NCBI GenBank assembly: GCA_025345505.1
Contig: JANVCC010000020.1
Location: 51,757,523 to 51,821,522 of the forward strand
Reading direction: 5' to 3'
From: Todiramphus chloris collaris
Lineage: Eukaryota > Chordata > Aves > Coraciiformes > Alcedinidae
DNA: 64,000 bases
Part shown: positions 36,001-50,597 of the stretch, piece after piece
How positions within the stretch are numbered: the first letter of the stretch is position 1
Layout: the number at the start of each line of letters is the position of its first letter
Notes under the pieces: generated by a model
Told to the model about the DNA's origin: nothing
Database searches by the model: none
What the model saw: only the letters and a program-made list of their open reading frames with translations
Program-made: the position numbers and the translations under genes

Positions 36001-38314
36001 CTGCCTGTTGAAACAGAAACAAATATTCTGTCTCATTTTGATGACAAGGTGCTGTGTATATCCTTTAAGTAGTAGTTCCCAACAGTAATTGCTACTGTGT
36101 GACAGTTTGTGAAATGAAACCATGATTTGCCTGGTTTTCATAGATTTTCAAATTACACTGGATCACCAGTCACTGCTGATTATTGCTTTGCAGAGCAGAA
36201 CTTCGGAAGAAACAATGCAAAGATAGGGTTTCTTGTAACAGCAAAATCTGAGTGGCATTAGGTCATATTCAGGGGAGGTTGATGAAGTGTTCTGGAGGAG
36301 CTTATTTCTGCTCATGATGAGCTGCATAGTTGATTGAATAGGTGACTTGGTTCTTGACAGCTGTCAGTCTTGATGTTTGCTCCTGAACCTCTGTTTTGCC
36401 TCAGCGATCTTCATCTCTGATTTTCTTAAATTATATTTTTTCTTTGCCTCCTGTTCTTATGTAAGTTCTGGTCTCCATGTTGACTCTTCCTTTTACGTGG
36501 CAAACCTTTCATCACTTTCCTGGAGTCCCTTTCACGTACAAAGGTATAAGTAGGCTACTGTTTTTAAATTCTAATTTTGAAAAAGGCCAACAACAGAATC
36601 TTCAGGAAAGATGATATATTATAAAATGTGAAAAAGAACTCTGAAGATGAATAATGAAGTTCCCTTTGTCCAGAATGTTTAATATAAGATAGATAGAGAT
36701 ATATATAAAAGATACCTCAGTTGGGAAATGGCTGGCTGAAAATCAAGATGAAATTGTCAGAATGAATATGTATGTCTCTGTCCAAACAATTTCTGTAATG
36801 CACTTTGACTGGCATATAAACTGAATTTTGCTGTATTTTTTTTAAGGAAAAAAAGAACCAAGAGGGTTGTCTTTGAAAGTTTCCCAGAGCTATAGCCTGA
36901 ATTAAATATTTTTGTATGTACAAATCACAGAACTTGCTCTGCAGCTTATAAATAAAGTATTGTTTTTGTTGTATCCAGTTGTGAATTATAAATAGGAGTG
37001 CCTAAAAAGTGAAAATCTACAACAGTTTCCAGACTATTGACTGAAATTAGATATGTTTAATACTTTATTTCTTTTAGACTGTCTCTCAAAGTACTGTAGT
37101 AGATGAATCTTGCAGTTTTTTGAAGAGCATTAAAATGACATACATTATACTGTTTGTTGAACTGTCACATGCATTGTTTGTATAGATAACGCTACTTAAA
37201 TATTTAATACATTTTAAACCAGAAATAATTTTAGTCCAGTGCTATCACACTGAAGCCAAGAGGCCTCAAGTTCATCCCCAGATGTGCTGCAGTTTTGTGA
37301 CCTATTGCATGCAGCCTTTTATTGTTTATTTCCCTGGCTCGGGAATGTGTGAATAACTAGGGAATTGGAAGTACCTAAAGGGGCCATTTTGTTGAATGAG
37401 TAGCATGCTAGTAATTATGTATGCATATAATAATGTTAATTTGTTTGATAATGCTTCACTCACTGTCCCAGATGACGTTTGAATGTTATCAAGAGGGAAA
37501 CTAGGCTTAAAGCCTTCAAGTCTGTCCATTTATTATTTGTAATAATTTTAAGAGAAAAGCCTGCTCTTGCTATTGCTGCACACAACAGATCAGGCAAAGC
37601 AGAGTCCCCCTACATTCAGTTTCGAAGTTCAGCATAATTTTCAGTGTTTCTGAAATACATGGCCTGGCTCTGATGTATGGAGGATGAAATTATCAGCCCT
37701 TGTATTTACTCAAAAATTGAGTCTGCATTTAAAAAATACTGTGTATATTCTGATGTAAGCATGAGAATATTTCAAAACTGATGGAAAACTCTTGCACCTG
37801 TGGAATCTTTGAAATGGGAAAGGAGATTTTCTCTCTCCTCCTGTTCTGATTCTCGTGCACTCCTATCTGTCAGCCTTGCAAATCTGTTGGATCTGGTACT
37901 GTGTGTTGCTAGGTGGCACAGATGAGGAAAGATGAATTTTCAGTGTTCTTCTAAATGATTTTGTTTGTGGTTGATCTCTGTGTATTGGTGACTTCTGTTT
38001 TTTTGGGGTTTTTTTCTTTCTTTCCTGGAGGTGGTGTGATAATGGGGAGGAGGAGAGGTGCTAAATTCAGGTTTGTAATGTGAATAATAAAAGATGTTCA
38101 CACCTTCAAAAATATAATCAAAATGATAGTTTGTCCAAAAGTGTGGTAGTTTTGCAAATGTTTCTAACATGTTTGAGAGCAAAATATGTTTTTCCTCTGA
38201 GTGTAAATTGTTCAAAGCAGGATGAGGTACTGCCGGGATTGCTTTCCTGTACGTGACTATAGATGATGATTTTACAATATGTGATGCTGTTTTCTGAAGG
38301 GACAGGCACAAAAC

Positions 38315-38520
38315 ACATATGGTTGAAAGTGGCTTCTGGAGTCTTCCAGTCCAACCCTTTGTTCAAAGCAGGCACAGTTATATCAGGTTTCTCAGTGCTG
38401 TGTCCAGCCTGGCTTCCAGTATCTCTAAGGATGGAGATTTTACAACCTTTCTGAGCAACTTTTTCTAGTACTTAACTGCCTAGATGATGTCAAGTTTCAC
38501 CTTTCTTCTCATTGGAATTT
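38315..38520 (-). mobile_element. CR1-type LINE 3' fragment, decayed
   Basis: The plus strand follows the reverse complement of the avian CR1 3' region: a GGTTG-AAG start, TCTGGAG, CCAGTCCAACCC, a 'TTCAAAGCAGG' step, TGTGTCCAGCCTGGCTTCCAGTA, 'GGAGATTTTACAACCTTTCTGAGCAAC', and 'TTTCACCTTTCTTCTCATTGG'. Many substitutions and small gaps mark an old, inactive copy. The element's 3' end lies at the left. The typical terminal ATTCTATG repeats are not visible. Recognised from memory of the CR1 consensus. Confidence 0.8.
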
Positions 38521-41500
38521 GTAGTTAATGGAAATCTAAGGTGGCAGGTGCCAGGACGTCATGAAAGGGATGGATAAATGCACAATGGGTTGTTTCTTAC
38601 TTGTCCAGTTATATTCTGTGTGGCACCTGAGGTTTCTTGTCAGAGGAATAAGATAAATGGTTTGACTTTCTATATTCAGCATCTGCTCTTTTGGCTTCCT
38701 TATTATGGGGAGAAGATTGGTTGGACTCCAGCTGAGTCGATCGCAAACAACGTGTCCTTTTTATCCCTGAAGGCATGAACATCAAGGCTTAGGAATCCTG
38801 CATCAGGTCCATGACACATGCTTTCAAGAATTTTGGAGTTTGAGTGGTAGGATCCACTGATCATTAGTCCTGGTGATTTTGCTGCCTGCACTATGGCAGT
38901 CAACAATCCTCAGAACGGATCACGTTCCTGCTGTAGATGCTACTTCTCCACACTTATTGTTTAAACCTCTGTGATCTCTGAGTACGTGCTTATAGCAAGA
39001 CCTTGTGGTTTTTTTCTAGCAATATGCACTATGTGTTTTCATGAAACTGTATTTCCACAGTTCTTAAATAGCTTGAGTTTGCTATGGAGGATATCTCTTA
39101 TCTCAAATTCTTATGCTTTGGGATGAAATATTTTAGTTCAAGGTAAGATCCATCTTACCTCCTCTTAGATGTCTAACCTTTAAACACCTAAATGTGAGCT
39201 ACACATCTCTGAGCTTTCTGTTGCAATCAGTGGGGAGAAATAAATCACAGAAAGTGATTCAGCTTGATCAAATTAGGAGTTGAAGGTAAGTTAGAGTAAT
39301 TGCTGTCTTTAGCCATTTATTCCTTTCCATTGTCTATAGGCAAGTTTGACAGTGAAGTGTGAGCTAGTTACATTAACCCGTGGAAACCTTACCTTAGGTG
39401 ACTGAAATCTTACCTTCCTGTAACTCCACTGCACTTCATATATTCTGCTTGCTTAATTATGGATGCTGTTTTTAGCAGACAGCAGTTCTGTCTATGTAAT
39501 GTCACAAATTCAGTGACAGATATGCTTTGGAAAGATTTTTTTTTTTCGGGTGAGTGATGTGTTTCTATTTAAATGATTGAATGTATTTTGATGTGACAGT
39601 TACATTGTCTAACTAGAAATCAGTATTTTCTGAGTTCTGAGGAAAAATATTCTGAGGAAGGATAGACGATAGCACTGCGTCAAGGTAGTTGGCAGCCTCT
39701 GCATGGTAGTCTGAAATTTCCAGACACAAAGACTATGCAAATGTTGACAAGACATAAGAATAAGCAATTGTGAAATACTGTACTTGATCTGGATAGTAAT
39801 AAGACTGTTTTTCAGCCAAGCTGTTTCTGCTTGAGGCCAGCACTGAAGTGTCTGAGAAGACAGTAGGTGAGCTGCAGAGAGAAGATGTGTTGTTTTTACT
39901 TATTTATTTAGTGAAAAAAAAAATTATTATTATTTTTGCCTTTTTCTTTTAGGCAGCTAACCTTCTGAACTGCTGGCACCAGCTGTCAAAAGAAATGCTC
40001 GCTTGTAACATGGAGAACGGACAGTATTTTTGAGTTAGGAGTAAAGGCAGAAATGAAAATTAGTGTAGAAGTCTGAATCTATTACAAGTTGGTTGGGATG
40101 GGTTTTTTTTTTTTCCCCGTAATATTGTCAGCTCTGTAGATTGATGGCATGGAAACTGTTTTGTCTAAGGAGTAAAAACGTTAGATGACCAGTTTCTCTT
40201 CAGAGGTAGAAAAAAGATGCACCTGATGCTGATAATTTATGATATAATTCCCTGCAAACTCTGGACTCAAACCGAGTACTTGCATTTTGAGGTTGGGGTA
40301 AAGTTGTGGCAACGCTCGTTTGTTCAAGAGGAAAGAGATTCTGACTTGTGTTTGCGATTTGATGTTTATTTTAGGGCTCTTCAAAAGCATGATAGTATTT
40401 GGAAGATACTTTGATAGCAAGTGAGACTGTCACATACACGTGATAAAATGCATTTTATTATGTTCTTTTGCAATTCGCCAAATGGATAACCCTATGTTAA
40501 GTGTAGAATTTATAGGCAGAAAAGCTTTGCAGGAATATAGCTCAGTATTCAGAAGTATACCATCTATAAGAGGCAATGAAAACGTGTCTTGTGCTCGGAA
40601 TTGCCTTCATTCATAGTTCATCACCAGCAATCATGAAAGTAACTCTTACTAAAATATTCTAATTTTTTTTTTTCCCCTATTATAATGTGAGGCTTCTTAA
40701 AGTTTTATGTCGCTTTCATTTGTTTGGAGTTTTCCATTCTGTCTTCAGTAACTTACAAGGAAGCTTGTGGGTTTTTTGTCTCTTGCTCATGCATGTTTTC
40801 TTTCACCACAAAGGAAGTCTTGGGCTCTCAAAATGTTAACCTTTCCAACATCCCTGTGTGATATTCATGCATGAATATTGTCTTGGTCTACAGGGACGAT
40901 ATCTCCCTGAAGCTACAGGAAGATGCACTAAACTTGCACTAAAGCTCTTGAGTTCCTTGATTGTAAAGCTGAGGGAGGTAGATGGTGCTTTTCTCTGCAG
41001 TGGCAGGCTTTTTTGGGTGAGTCAAGAAGTACTGGTCGCATGAGAAGTGTTTTGACTCAGAACAACTCCAGCCAAACAAATCTCTAAGGATATAACTGTT
41101 ATGTTTCTGAACAAAGAACGAACAAATAAAAGATTATGGTGAGCTCTTAATTCAGTCCCTGACAAACCATCCTTTGACTTCACTGAGGTCAGGTTACATT
41201 TAAAATATTGAAAAGCTGTCTAAAAATCCTTACCTCTGTAGACATACTAAAAAGTAAATTGCTAATGATGAATGCGTTTCTATCACCATATCAATCTACA
41301 GTAGAGATTAAAAAGATGAATAGCTTTTCCATTGTATGTTAATGCTTAACTGACTCCACAGATTTTTGTATATATAATGAATGAAAGGTGTTACCTGAAA
41401 GATTCAACTCGAGATCTCCGTACTTACTCATTGCAAATTTTCTATACTGTAATTAATATTGGAAGAAGAGTCCTAAAGTAATTTTAAGTAGCAACAGAAT

Positions 41501-44500
41501 TTTGCAATGCCCTTTAAACATTTGTAGTGATGTAAGACAGTGACCTTTCACTGCTTTAAAAAAATTAAGGGTGGTTTTCTGTTTTTTTTTTAATTAAGGG
41601 TTTGTGTGTGTGTAATAAAAATATCTACTGCAGGAGAGCAAATGCCAATGAAGGCGAATTTATTTAGACATTTAAGTGTTAAAAAGCCAAGTAGAACAAT
41701 CTTCTTTCTTCTCTTGGTCTACAAAGATAAATAGATGTTAAACCTTCCAAGAGTAGGCTCTTTGACTTAGGCTGATAGACATTCTCAAATAGAAAAATAC
41801 TGAAGTGTCTTATCTTATGGTTATTCCCTCCAGACCTTGAATAATGAAAGGAAATAGTTTTAGTAAAAATGGAATTGTTGCTTTTGTTGTTTAGTTTCTT
41901 TATTTGGGGGTTGTCTTGTAAACTTATAGCTTGTGTTAATGCCTTAAAGCTGCTTTTAATTTACTTCTTAGTGAAATCTGAATCTTGTTCTGACTACACA
42001 TTTCCAAATTAGCCTAAAGTTTATTGGGCTGATTTATTTTAGAGAAAAGAAGTATGTGGTCCTTTTAAACAGCACATGTAGCGAAGATTATATATATTTT
42101 TTCAATGGTTGTGCCAGAAAGAAAGCATAGACAATTTTGTTTATTAACTCAGTTTTGTAAACAGTTCTGGGCAGTGAAGCTGTAGTAGAAGTGTGCTCCG
42201 CAATTCTTCCTGGGGGCAAATGGTGAGCTTTGGGGTCACCTAAGTTACCTTTTTTCTTCCTTACAGCCTTTAACATTGTTTGGTTATTTCTTGGTAGCAC
42301 TTGCCTATCTTCTGGAGGTTTTCTTTGTTTAACTGTTGCCAATGGAAGATTTCCCCTTCTGTTGGTAAGAGGAAAATGTTTACTTTTTATAGTGTTACCA
42401 TTTATTTCTTCAGCTCTTGCCTGGGGGTGTGCATGTATATATTCTTTTGCAGATATGAATTATATTTTCTGTCTGGAGATCATAAGTTTTTTTGAAAGTG
42501 AAACAAAATGATTAAACTGAAGTCAACTACATTATTTGAAGCTGCTGTATGTGTTTATCCTCATAGTGCTTAATCCTTGACTTTGCCTCAGGCTACTAAC
42601 CCTGGCTGGTTATTAATTCCTTAAAAATGCCCTGAGCCAGTGTTGCTGCTGTTATAACTTGTCTGGGGCTCAAACGAAGTTGACGTTTTTCTTAGCTGCA
42701 GCATCTTCTCGCTGTAGTGTCACAGGATCAATTGGTTACAGCAGTGCTGCTGTTTCACCATGTGCTTTGAAAAAAATGTTTCTCATACAGCATCTGTTTA
42801 GACTTCTGAAGTGAACGTTTAGTCTACCAGGGATATAACCTATTTTAATGAATGAACCTGAGATCTATTGGAAATAATCTAATGATACAGATCCTAAGTG
42901 GCCTATTATGAAGAGACCCATGTTTGTATTATACGAAACAAAAAGAAACCCGTCAGCAAGATTGGAAATTTAGGTCATTATGCTGTAGGAAGAGGGAAAC
43001 TGTGAAATTGGGGTGAAATACAATACTGTTTGAAAAGTTATAAACTTCTTTCTGTATACATTTTGGGTCTGATTTCATAAACTACTTAAAATGCTCCCAG
43101 GGAAAAAAAAGTTGGCTCAGTGTGTTTGAGTCTGAGATTTTCCTCTCCTGAATGTGTGGATGAGCTGGAGTGTAGAGTTTTCTGTTTGAATAGAAACCAT
43201 CCTATAAAAATTGAATAACATGCTGTAAAATTACAGATTAGCTTCAGGAGCAGCAAGAACAGCTTGGCAAATTATCTCCTAGCACTAAAGCCATTCGAGT
43301 CCTCATCAGCTGGTGCGAGCTGTGCGGTAGCCAGCGTAGCGCAGACAATTTGTGCTGCTGGACGCCCAGCTTGACTCCAGCTGACTCAGCGGTGATGGGG
43401 GTAACATGTCAGAGGCGGGATGAGTCTGAAGGATGTGATGGTGCACAGAGCCTCTGCTCTTCTGTGCCTGGCATGCAGCTGAGCTGATGTCCTGGGAGTT
43501 TCCCGCTGCCGTGGGAAGACTGTGGACCAGTGTGTGGCTCTGTCAAAGCCCTGCAAAGGAGGAGGAGGAGCAGAGTGGTTCTGCCAAAAAAACACCGTCT
43601 CCTTGCTATGCTTTTAGAAATGTACACTTCTTTTTTTCGATGTTAAACATCTCCTTTTTCCATGGATTCTTTGAGACATGCTCTTAGTTTTCAGGATGAG
43701 GTCAAACATCTTCAGAAGTGCAGGGATCACCTCCGGTTTTAAATACCTTCAAAAACCAAAACGTAGTTCCCTTTCCCCTACTCAAAAGTTTTCATTAAAA
43801 AGAAAGTTTTGTCTCCAGATCTCTGTTTTTAAAATTAATGCCTTAAAAGCACACTTCAGCAATAAAATCCCAAACCACTTCTCCTACCTTTCAGGAAACT
43901 ATGCCCAGCAGACATCTTGGAAGAAAAATCACTGGATTAAAAACAGCAACAGAAGGAGGCTACCCATTAGCATCAACAGTAATATTTAGCAATCTACTCC
44001 TCACTTAGTCACAGAAGTCCAAAATATAGAATATTTTAAGTGTCCTGGCGTGTTGAGCCACCAGAGCATCTTCCAGCTCCTACTGCAGACCAGGCAGATA
44101 ACTTGGGTTTCTAATCCTTGTGCGAGGGACAGCAGAAAATGTATTTTCAGTTCATCTTCATATAAATCTATGAAGACGACTTAAATATTTGAAAAAACAT
44201 AACGAAATGTTTTAGATCGATATGTTACACTTACTGTTTCATTGACTTATTTGCATCTTGTTCCATTTGTATTGCATCGTGATAAAGCTCCCTCTGTTCT
44301 CGTAGTGCCAGAAATGTTTTAAATTACCATTTAAATGGTAGAGCTAATCGTTATAGATAATTAAACCAAAGCCTGTGTGAAGAATGCTGAAATTCTGTGA
44401 ATATTAATCCAGGAAATTATTTTATGCAAGATTACTGTAATGCATATAATAAGAAATAATTTAATCCATGCTAAACAATTTTATTGACTATAATCCATAC

Positions 44501-46255
44501 TTGATATCTTACCATTTTCCCAGTTGTGACACTTGTGGGAGACAACTATTTTTGAGTCTCTGAATATAATTTATACCTCTAAGTATGTTTTCAAGGTATT
44601 ATTTACAGTGTTGTTCAATGGCAGTATAAGAGCTTACTGAAGTCAAAAAGTGAGATGCATAATGCCAGTGGTATGTAAAGCGCTTCAGAAATTAAATGGA
44701 GACAACCAACAGCCTTTTCCCCAGGGGAAAGGAGAAGAGTAGCTGAATAAATTTTCCTTAGACCTGAGCAAGTTACTATGTTACATGGAAGGAGAAGTGT
44801 CTGGGCTGATCTGTAGTGTCTCCTTAAACTCCTTTTTGTGCTGCGCACAGTGTGGAGCTGCTTCTACCACCACAGTCCTGCAACAAACTTTCTCTTTTGG
44901 ATGCTGGTGATCGCAAAGCACGTTACATTGGGAAAGCCTGGACTGATGTGATATGGTCCGTAAAAGCAATGGAGAAGCTAATTCAGATAAGTGTTACTTC
45001 TTATGCATTAAAAGCTGTGAATTAAATTCTGGAAATGAAAGATCTTCATCTTGAGAAGGTAGAACAGACTTAGTTTCAGTGTCGAGCTTGGTGCTGGCTG
45101 CACAGAGAAATCCTTGAAGATTTTGAACATTTAGCAGAATTCGTCTTGGCATCAAGACAGTTTGGAGTTTGAATTGAGCTACACTGATCTTGTTTCGGTG
45201 AAGTTTCCTGCTGCAAATTGAGGTTCATCTCCCTGAAATGTGCAGCACAGCCTGTGATATGGGAGGGAATTAGCAAAGGGTTAAGAAGCAGGAGTGGTTG
45301 ATCAGAATATCTAAAATTTTACTGCTTTTCTTGTGTTGTCAGAGCCACATTCATGCTGGCGTAGGAGAAGGCAGGGAGCTCCTGGCAGGGAGACAGCAAA
45401 TCACAGCTATTCACAATGTGACCAAACTCTGTACAGCAGCTGGGGCCAGGGGAGAGGGGAATGACATATGTACGTTGCATTAAATATCTGCGAGTTGTGG
45501 GGTGGGGGGGAAGTGAGTCATTTTAGTCCCATCCTCCTCCCTAATCTCACACAGCCCCTCTCTGCTCCCTTGCTTCAAGCACAGCCCTGGAGGCACAATC
45601 TAGTTGTTTCAAGAGGAGTTCTGCTCTGAAAAATGTCCCCTTTCTTACTCAATGGTGCTGCCAAAGTTTATTGAAAGCCTGTATCTGCTGACTCCAGTGA
45701 CAATTTCTATTAAGTTTTCCATCACCAATTTCTATGGTGATACATGAACAAAAAAGAACACAGCTTGACTTTCAGCTCCAGTGCTATTTTTACAAGGCTG
45801 GCTGTTAAAGACAAACAAAAGAAAACATTTTCTTTCTAAACTGAGCATATTCGACATTGAAGGTCAATGAGAGATAATACAAGCAGCACTCTGATGTTTA
45901 TGCACACAGTTGCTTATGGAGCAAATTAAAATGATTTAATGACCTGATGACTTCCTCTTCTATCTTCCCCAAATGAAATATAACCCTTTTCACCCCTTTG
46001 TGTGCCTCTCAGTCCATCCCTTCACCCAAAAACCCTTAAAAGATTTTGTCTGTGAAATCCGCACCTTCCATTGCCCTTGCCAGGTGCAGCAACTGGAATT
46101 CCTGAAATGAGATTCAGGGGCATCGTGTGACCACTGCTGGCATTTTGCAGATGGCAATTTCTCCCCTTTCTAATTAACAGAAAACAACTCAGAGAAAGAT
46201 TAAAAGGTACCATGTGCCTCAAAGTCTTCCCCCCTCCAATTATGTTCTCTGAAAG

Positions 46256-46275
46256 AAAAAAAAAAAAAAAAAAAA
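46256..46275. repeat. Poly(A) run, 20 A
   Basis: Uninterrupted A20 with no recognisable retrocopy beside it. Confidence 0.9.
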
Positions 46276-49200
46276 TTAATCCTGGAAACCGGTTGGTCAG
46301 GGAAATGCAGAGGGTTAGTATCTTTTGATGCTCAGAGCTGTGCCTGAACGTAGTCCTCTTCTGAGGACAGGGAGGGAGGGGGAAGGAGAGGTGTGTATGT
46401 TTTTATCAGAAGGTGCTTTTCTCACGGTGCCCAGGATAAAGGGACTGACATTCCTGCAGTGCTGTAATGGGGGAGGGGGAGAAGAGTAACTGGATCCTGA
46501 ATTAGGTGGTTCACTAAAATGCGTATTTTTTCCAGTCCAAGTAGTTCTGCCGAGTGCCTCGGGCTTCTGGAATGGTGGTTTTCTGCCACTTGAGGTCTCA
46601 GATTTGTACTTTTCAAACCAAAGAAGATGCAAGTTCTGTAATTTCTTTGTCCTTGCCCTGTTTTTTTAAAATACTATGTTCAGTGTTCAGTCCAAGTGTT
46701 GGTTCTGATTTTGTGTTGTGTTTTTTATCCTCTGTGTGTGTGTATGTGTGAGAATTGGTTTAATTGTGATATTATGTGGCTAATTTTATTTGGATGGAAA
46801 TAATTTAACGCAGCACATAGTGTATTGAGATTCTGATTTTTTTTGTTGAGTTTACAGTCTTTTTTTCCAATGTGGGCTGTGGTTTCATTACAGTAAGTTC
46901 CTGCTTTGGATGCAGAGACTTACGTCAGATTCACCAGCTGCTGCTCTCTCTAAATAGGCAGCATGCCAGTACCAAGGATTAGCTGGGTTACTCTTTGTCC
47001 CACCAGTTGTTTTTAAAATCTTTAACTGGAGAAACATCCTTGTGTGTCGTCCCTGCAACTCAGTGCCTGATGCCCTCCATTCCCACTCTCCTTCCCCCCC
47101 TACCCTCGGTGATCTGTTTTGTTTGCACTTTTGGTATTCTGTTACTTGCTTTGGAGAATACTTTTATAAATATATTTGCATTTTATTATAAGCTAGCAAC
47201 CTTCAATATAAATGTCCTTCATCTTAGATGATGTGGTTTTGGTAATTGGTTTCCCTTGCCTTATCACCGTGGCTGCAGTATTCAGATACTGTCATTAAAA
47301 TGCTTATCCTGGCAAGTGAATGACTTGCTTTCTGATGATCCAGGAGGAGAAAGAAGCAGCAGTAAGCAATGCCTACCTGAACCACAGTCTGCTTGGCTCG
47401 GGGAACAATTTTGTCAATAAAATTACCTCCATCCTACAAGCACCATGGCTTGGAGACAGTGGCTTTGTGCAAGCCCTTCTTAGTCCATCAACTTCACTAA
47501 TAAAGCTGAACTGAAATCCTAAACTGGCTCCTAATTTAAGTTGAATAGCCATGTTGGTGACGCTGTGTTGCAGCCAAGACAGGCAGGGATTTGCCTTACA
47601 GGGGCTGCCCCTTCCTGGGGCTGGAAGCAGAGCTACACCCCTGTTATTGTTTGTGCACTATTTCTGCACTCCCACGAGAGCGTCTTGGGACATATCACAT
47701 GTTTCTTTCTACTAAGATGCTTCTGCAGTCTTCAGCCTGCCCCCTTGCCCAAGTTAATCGTGACAGTTTTGGAGCAGGCCTGTCCTTTAGGGCAAATAGC
47801 GGGAAAGTTATCGGAAGACCACGAACACTTAGATGCGTTTTCCACTGTGCTCCTTGCAAAGATGACAGGTTCTAGCCCAAGTTTAAAAAAGAAATCTGAA
47901 TTGTAACCACAGCCCAAGCCAGAGCAGCCAGTGTGGACTGAATTACTTGTACCAAAGGTGATACTATTGGGCCAAAATGCACGTAGAAGCCCAGGTGAAC
48001 TGTGAGTTGAGTGAAGAGAGACTGCAGTGCTGTTCCTCTGCTCCAGTGCAGCTACTTCTCTCCAGGCTACAGGATTTAACTTTGTTAACCATGCTAGGTC
48101 AATTGGAGCGTGTGTTTTAAGATCTACAGAAGATTTAGTTTTGAAAGGAGAATAAACATTTTAAGGCCTGTAAGATACATGCTGTGAGTGTAAAGAGAAG
48201 AAAGTGTCTAACAGGAGTGAGAGTTTGGCTGAGGAAGAAGAGGTGGCAGGTTTAATATTATGGTTTCTCTCTTTCCCCCTAAATACCCTCTGGACAGGAC
48301 GGTTTGGGTCTTTACTCTCAAACCCTGTTCTTTTTTCTCCAGCACTTGATTTTGCCAAACGGGTACAGTTGTGATGAGATGTTGTGCATGGAGCTGCATC
48401 AGCATCAATCTTTGTCAGCAGCCATACATGAGTGTAGGAAGTATGTGTATTTAGGCTAGTGGTATATTGAATAGAGAAAAGCTTTTGGTCAGAACTCCCC
48501 TGGATGCTGTAGCTATCTTCAGCTCCTCAAGCTGCAGAGTGTCCCAGCAGCAGGTTGTTGAACCAGAGGCAGCATATACGTGGCTATACAGGTCTGTGCA
48601 CTGTAAACGTTTTTCCCACAGTTTTCACTGTTTACTCACTGTAATAAGCTCATCTGCTCCATCACCTGCTGTTGCTGCACTGCTGATCTGTCCGAGCCAT
48701 GTTGTTTCTCTCCAGAGAGCTCCAAGCCTTCCCTCCCTACACTTACCTCTTATGATTTCCAGCAAAGAACTCAAAAAATGTCATCAGGTGATTTTTTTGG
48801 GCAAGTGCACTTCTTTGACATTTGCACCTCAGTTGTCTAACGGATGTGTCCTACCCAGAGGCCTGTGCACCACGAGTGCCCACTCAATTCCTAAACACTT
48901 CTTCCACTGGATTTGAGATCACTTGAGGGAAGCCAAAGTGACAATACTGGGAGGAGAAAAAAATTCCACCCTAATTGTAGTTTAATAAATACCAGACTTT
49001 TATAGAGTTTTAGAAATGTATGTAAATATTATAACATTTCATTAATATGCATATACATTTTAAGAAGGCGTTACTTAACCACGTGAAACCTCGCAGTTGC
49101 CAGGCTATTGAAGATTACTGCATTGGGGAATTCAGTGGAGGGATGTGTATGATTTGAGTTTTTCACAAATATTTTCTTAATGCTAGTCTCACAAGAAAGT

Positions 49201-50597
49201 TAAATCTTCTTGTGCCCTCCTTAATAGACTGTCGTGTAGTGCACAAGCCAAAACATTCCAGTGTTGGGGGTTTTTTTCCTAACATCTCAGTCGTATCTGT
49301 CTTAGTATGGTAATGCAGAGGTTGTCAGTACTCTGAATGACAGGAGGAAAAGGTGATTTGATGTTTTCAGAGCTAGGACCTACTTAGCAAGCATCCTACT
49401 CTAGAAGATATCCTTTCCTTTGTCAAGTGCCAAGTTTCATTTTGTAAATGACATAGAACTCCGCTGGCCCATGTCTCATTGGCTTTCCCTTGAGATAGAA
49501 ACCACAAAATATTACAATTTTCTGGAAGCATTTCATTGTCCCACACACTGATACTAAAGACTGTATAAATGATGCCAGTTTAATTGTTGAAGAACTGACA
49601 TTCCTGCGCCACTAAAGGATGTTCTCTGTTAAGGAGAGAAAACTCTACTTTCTGACCTTAACAATTGAATGGATTACCTTAAAAATCAATTTAATTTATG
49701 GCAGTTAAAAAGAAGATGGTCAAAAAAGCTCCGCAGTCCGAGGAGTGAAATTTAACTGTGATGGTAGCCTGAACTGTGTAGCTGGATTGTGTTTATGTTT
49801 AGGTGCCAGTTAACAGCACGATCTCCACAAAACGATTTTATTGTTCCCCAAACCCTATTTTTATTTAACTGCTGTCTGTGGTTGGTAAGCCGCTCTTTTG
49901 ATGATTCAGTGACCTGTCATAACGGTCCATCTTGTCTCTGTATCTTTTTTTCTTGTTTTCCCATGGCATGTTCTCGGGCCATGCTAGCACACAGATGATC
50001 AGCAACAGATTAAGAGCTGCTTATGGGTAGCCAACTGTGGACTAGGACCTGATCCAGCAAACCATTAAGCATGGCCCTCGTTTCATTGACGTCAGTTGTG
50101 ACTATATGTGTTCTTAAAGGTGAACATATGCTTTAGTGAATCAGTCTGCAAGAGTATTTGTAAGTTAATGTCAGGACTGGCATGAAGAGGAAGAAGGTGA
50201 CTTTTCCTTAGCAGTGCTTCCTCAGTGGTGCGGAGGCACTACCTGGGAATTATTTCAGGTTTTATTATTGGGGAAAAATCTGACATTTTCTTGCATATTA
50301 GATTAATGATTCCTGTCTGATTTGACTCAGAATGTAGGAAGAGGTGCCTGTATCTGGCTTGGGCAAATGCTGCTTTGTCCTTGATTGAGGTTTGACAAAT
50401 TATTATTAATTATTATTAATTTCCTATCTGCTCATGGCACATTTGTTGAAAGGAAGCATTCCCCTGTTTAAAGGTTGGTGTTGGTATTCCTAGACTGGTT
50501 TGTACACTGAGGAATTGAAGTAGGCCATCTAGCTCTTCCACTCTCAAAATGTGTGTTTCTTCTTTCTGCTTGAGAAGACTGGGGGAAAATCGGCACA

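Larger units (their letters stand above)
27896..38314. other. Gene-desert DNA, no recognisable gene
   Basis: AT-rich non-coding DNA with a 23-nt exon-like segment at 29236-29258, a PBX-MEIS site in an inverted repeat (30021-30039), a C-rich run (31971-31990), a TA repeat (33057-33079), a GLI-type site between direct repeats (33243-33279) and a hairpin-capable inverted repeat (35070-35091). Open frames are short and unrecognised. Confidence 0.6.

Noticed and set aside
46256-46275. A20 run as a retrocopy tail
   Set aside because: Neither side shows a coding remnant or target-site duplication that I can recognise.
47320-47906. Plus-strand open frames of 64-121 codons near 47.3-47.9 kb
   Set aside because: No family recognised and no flanking splice structure that keeps the frame.
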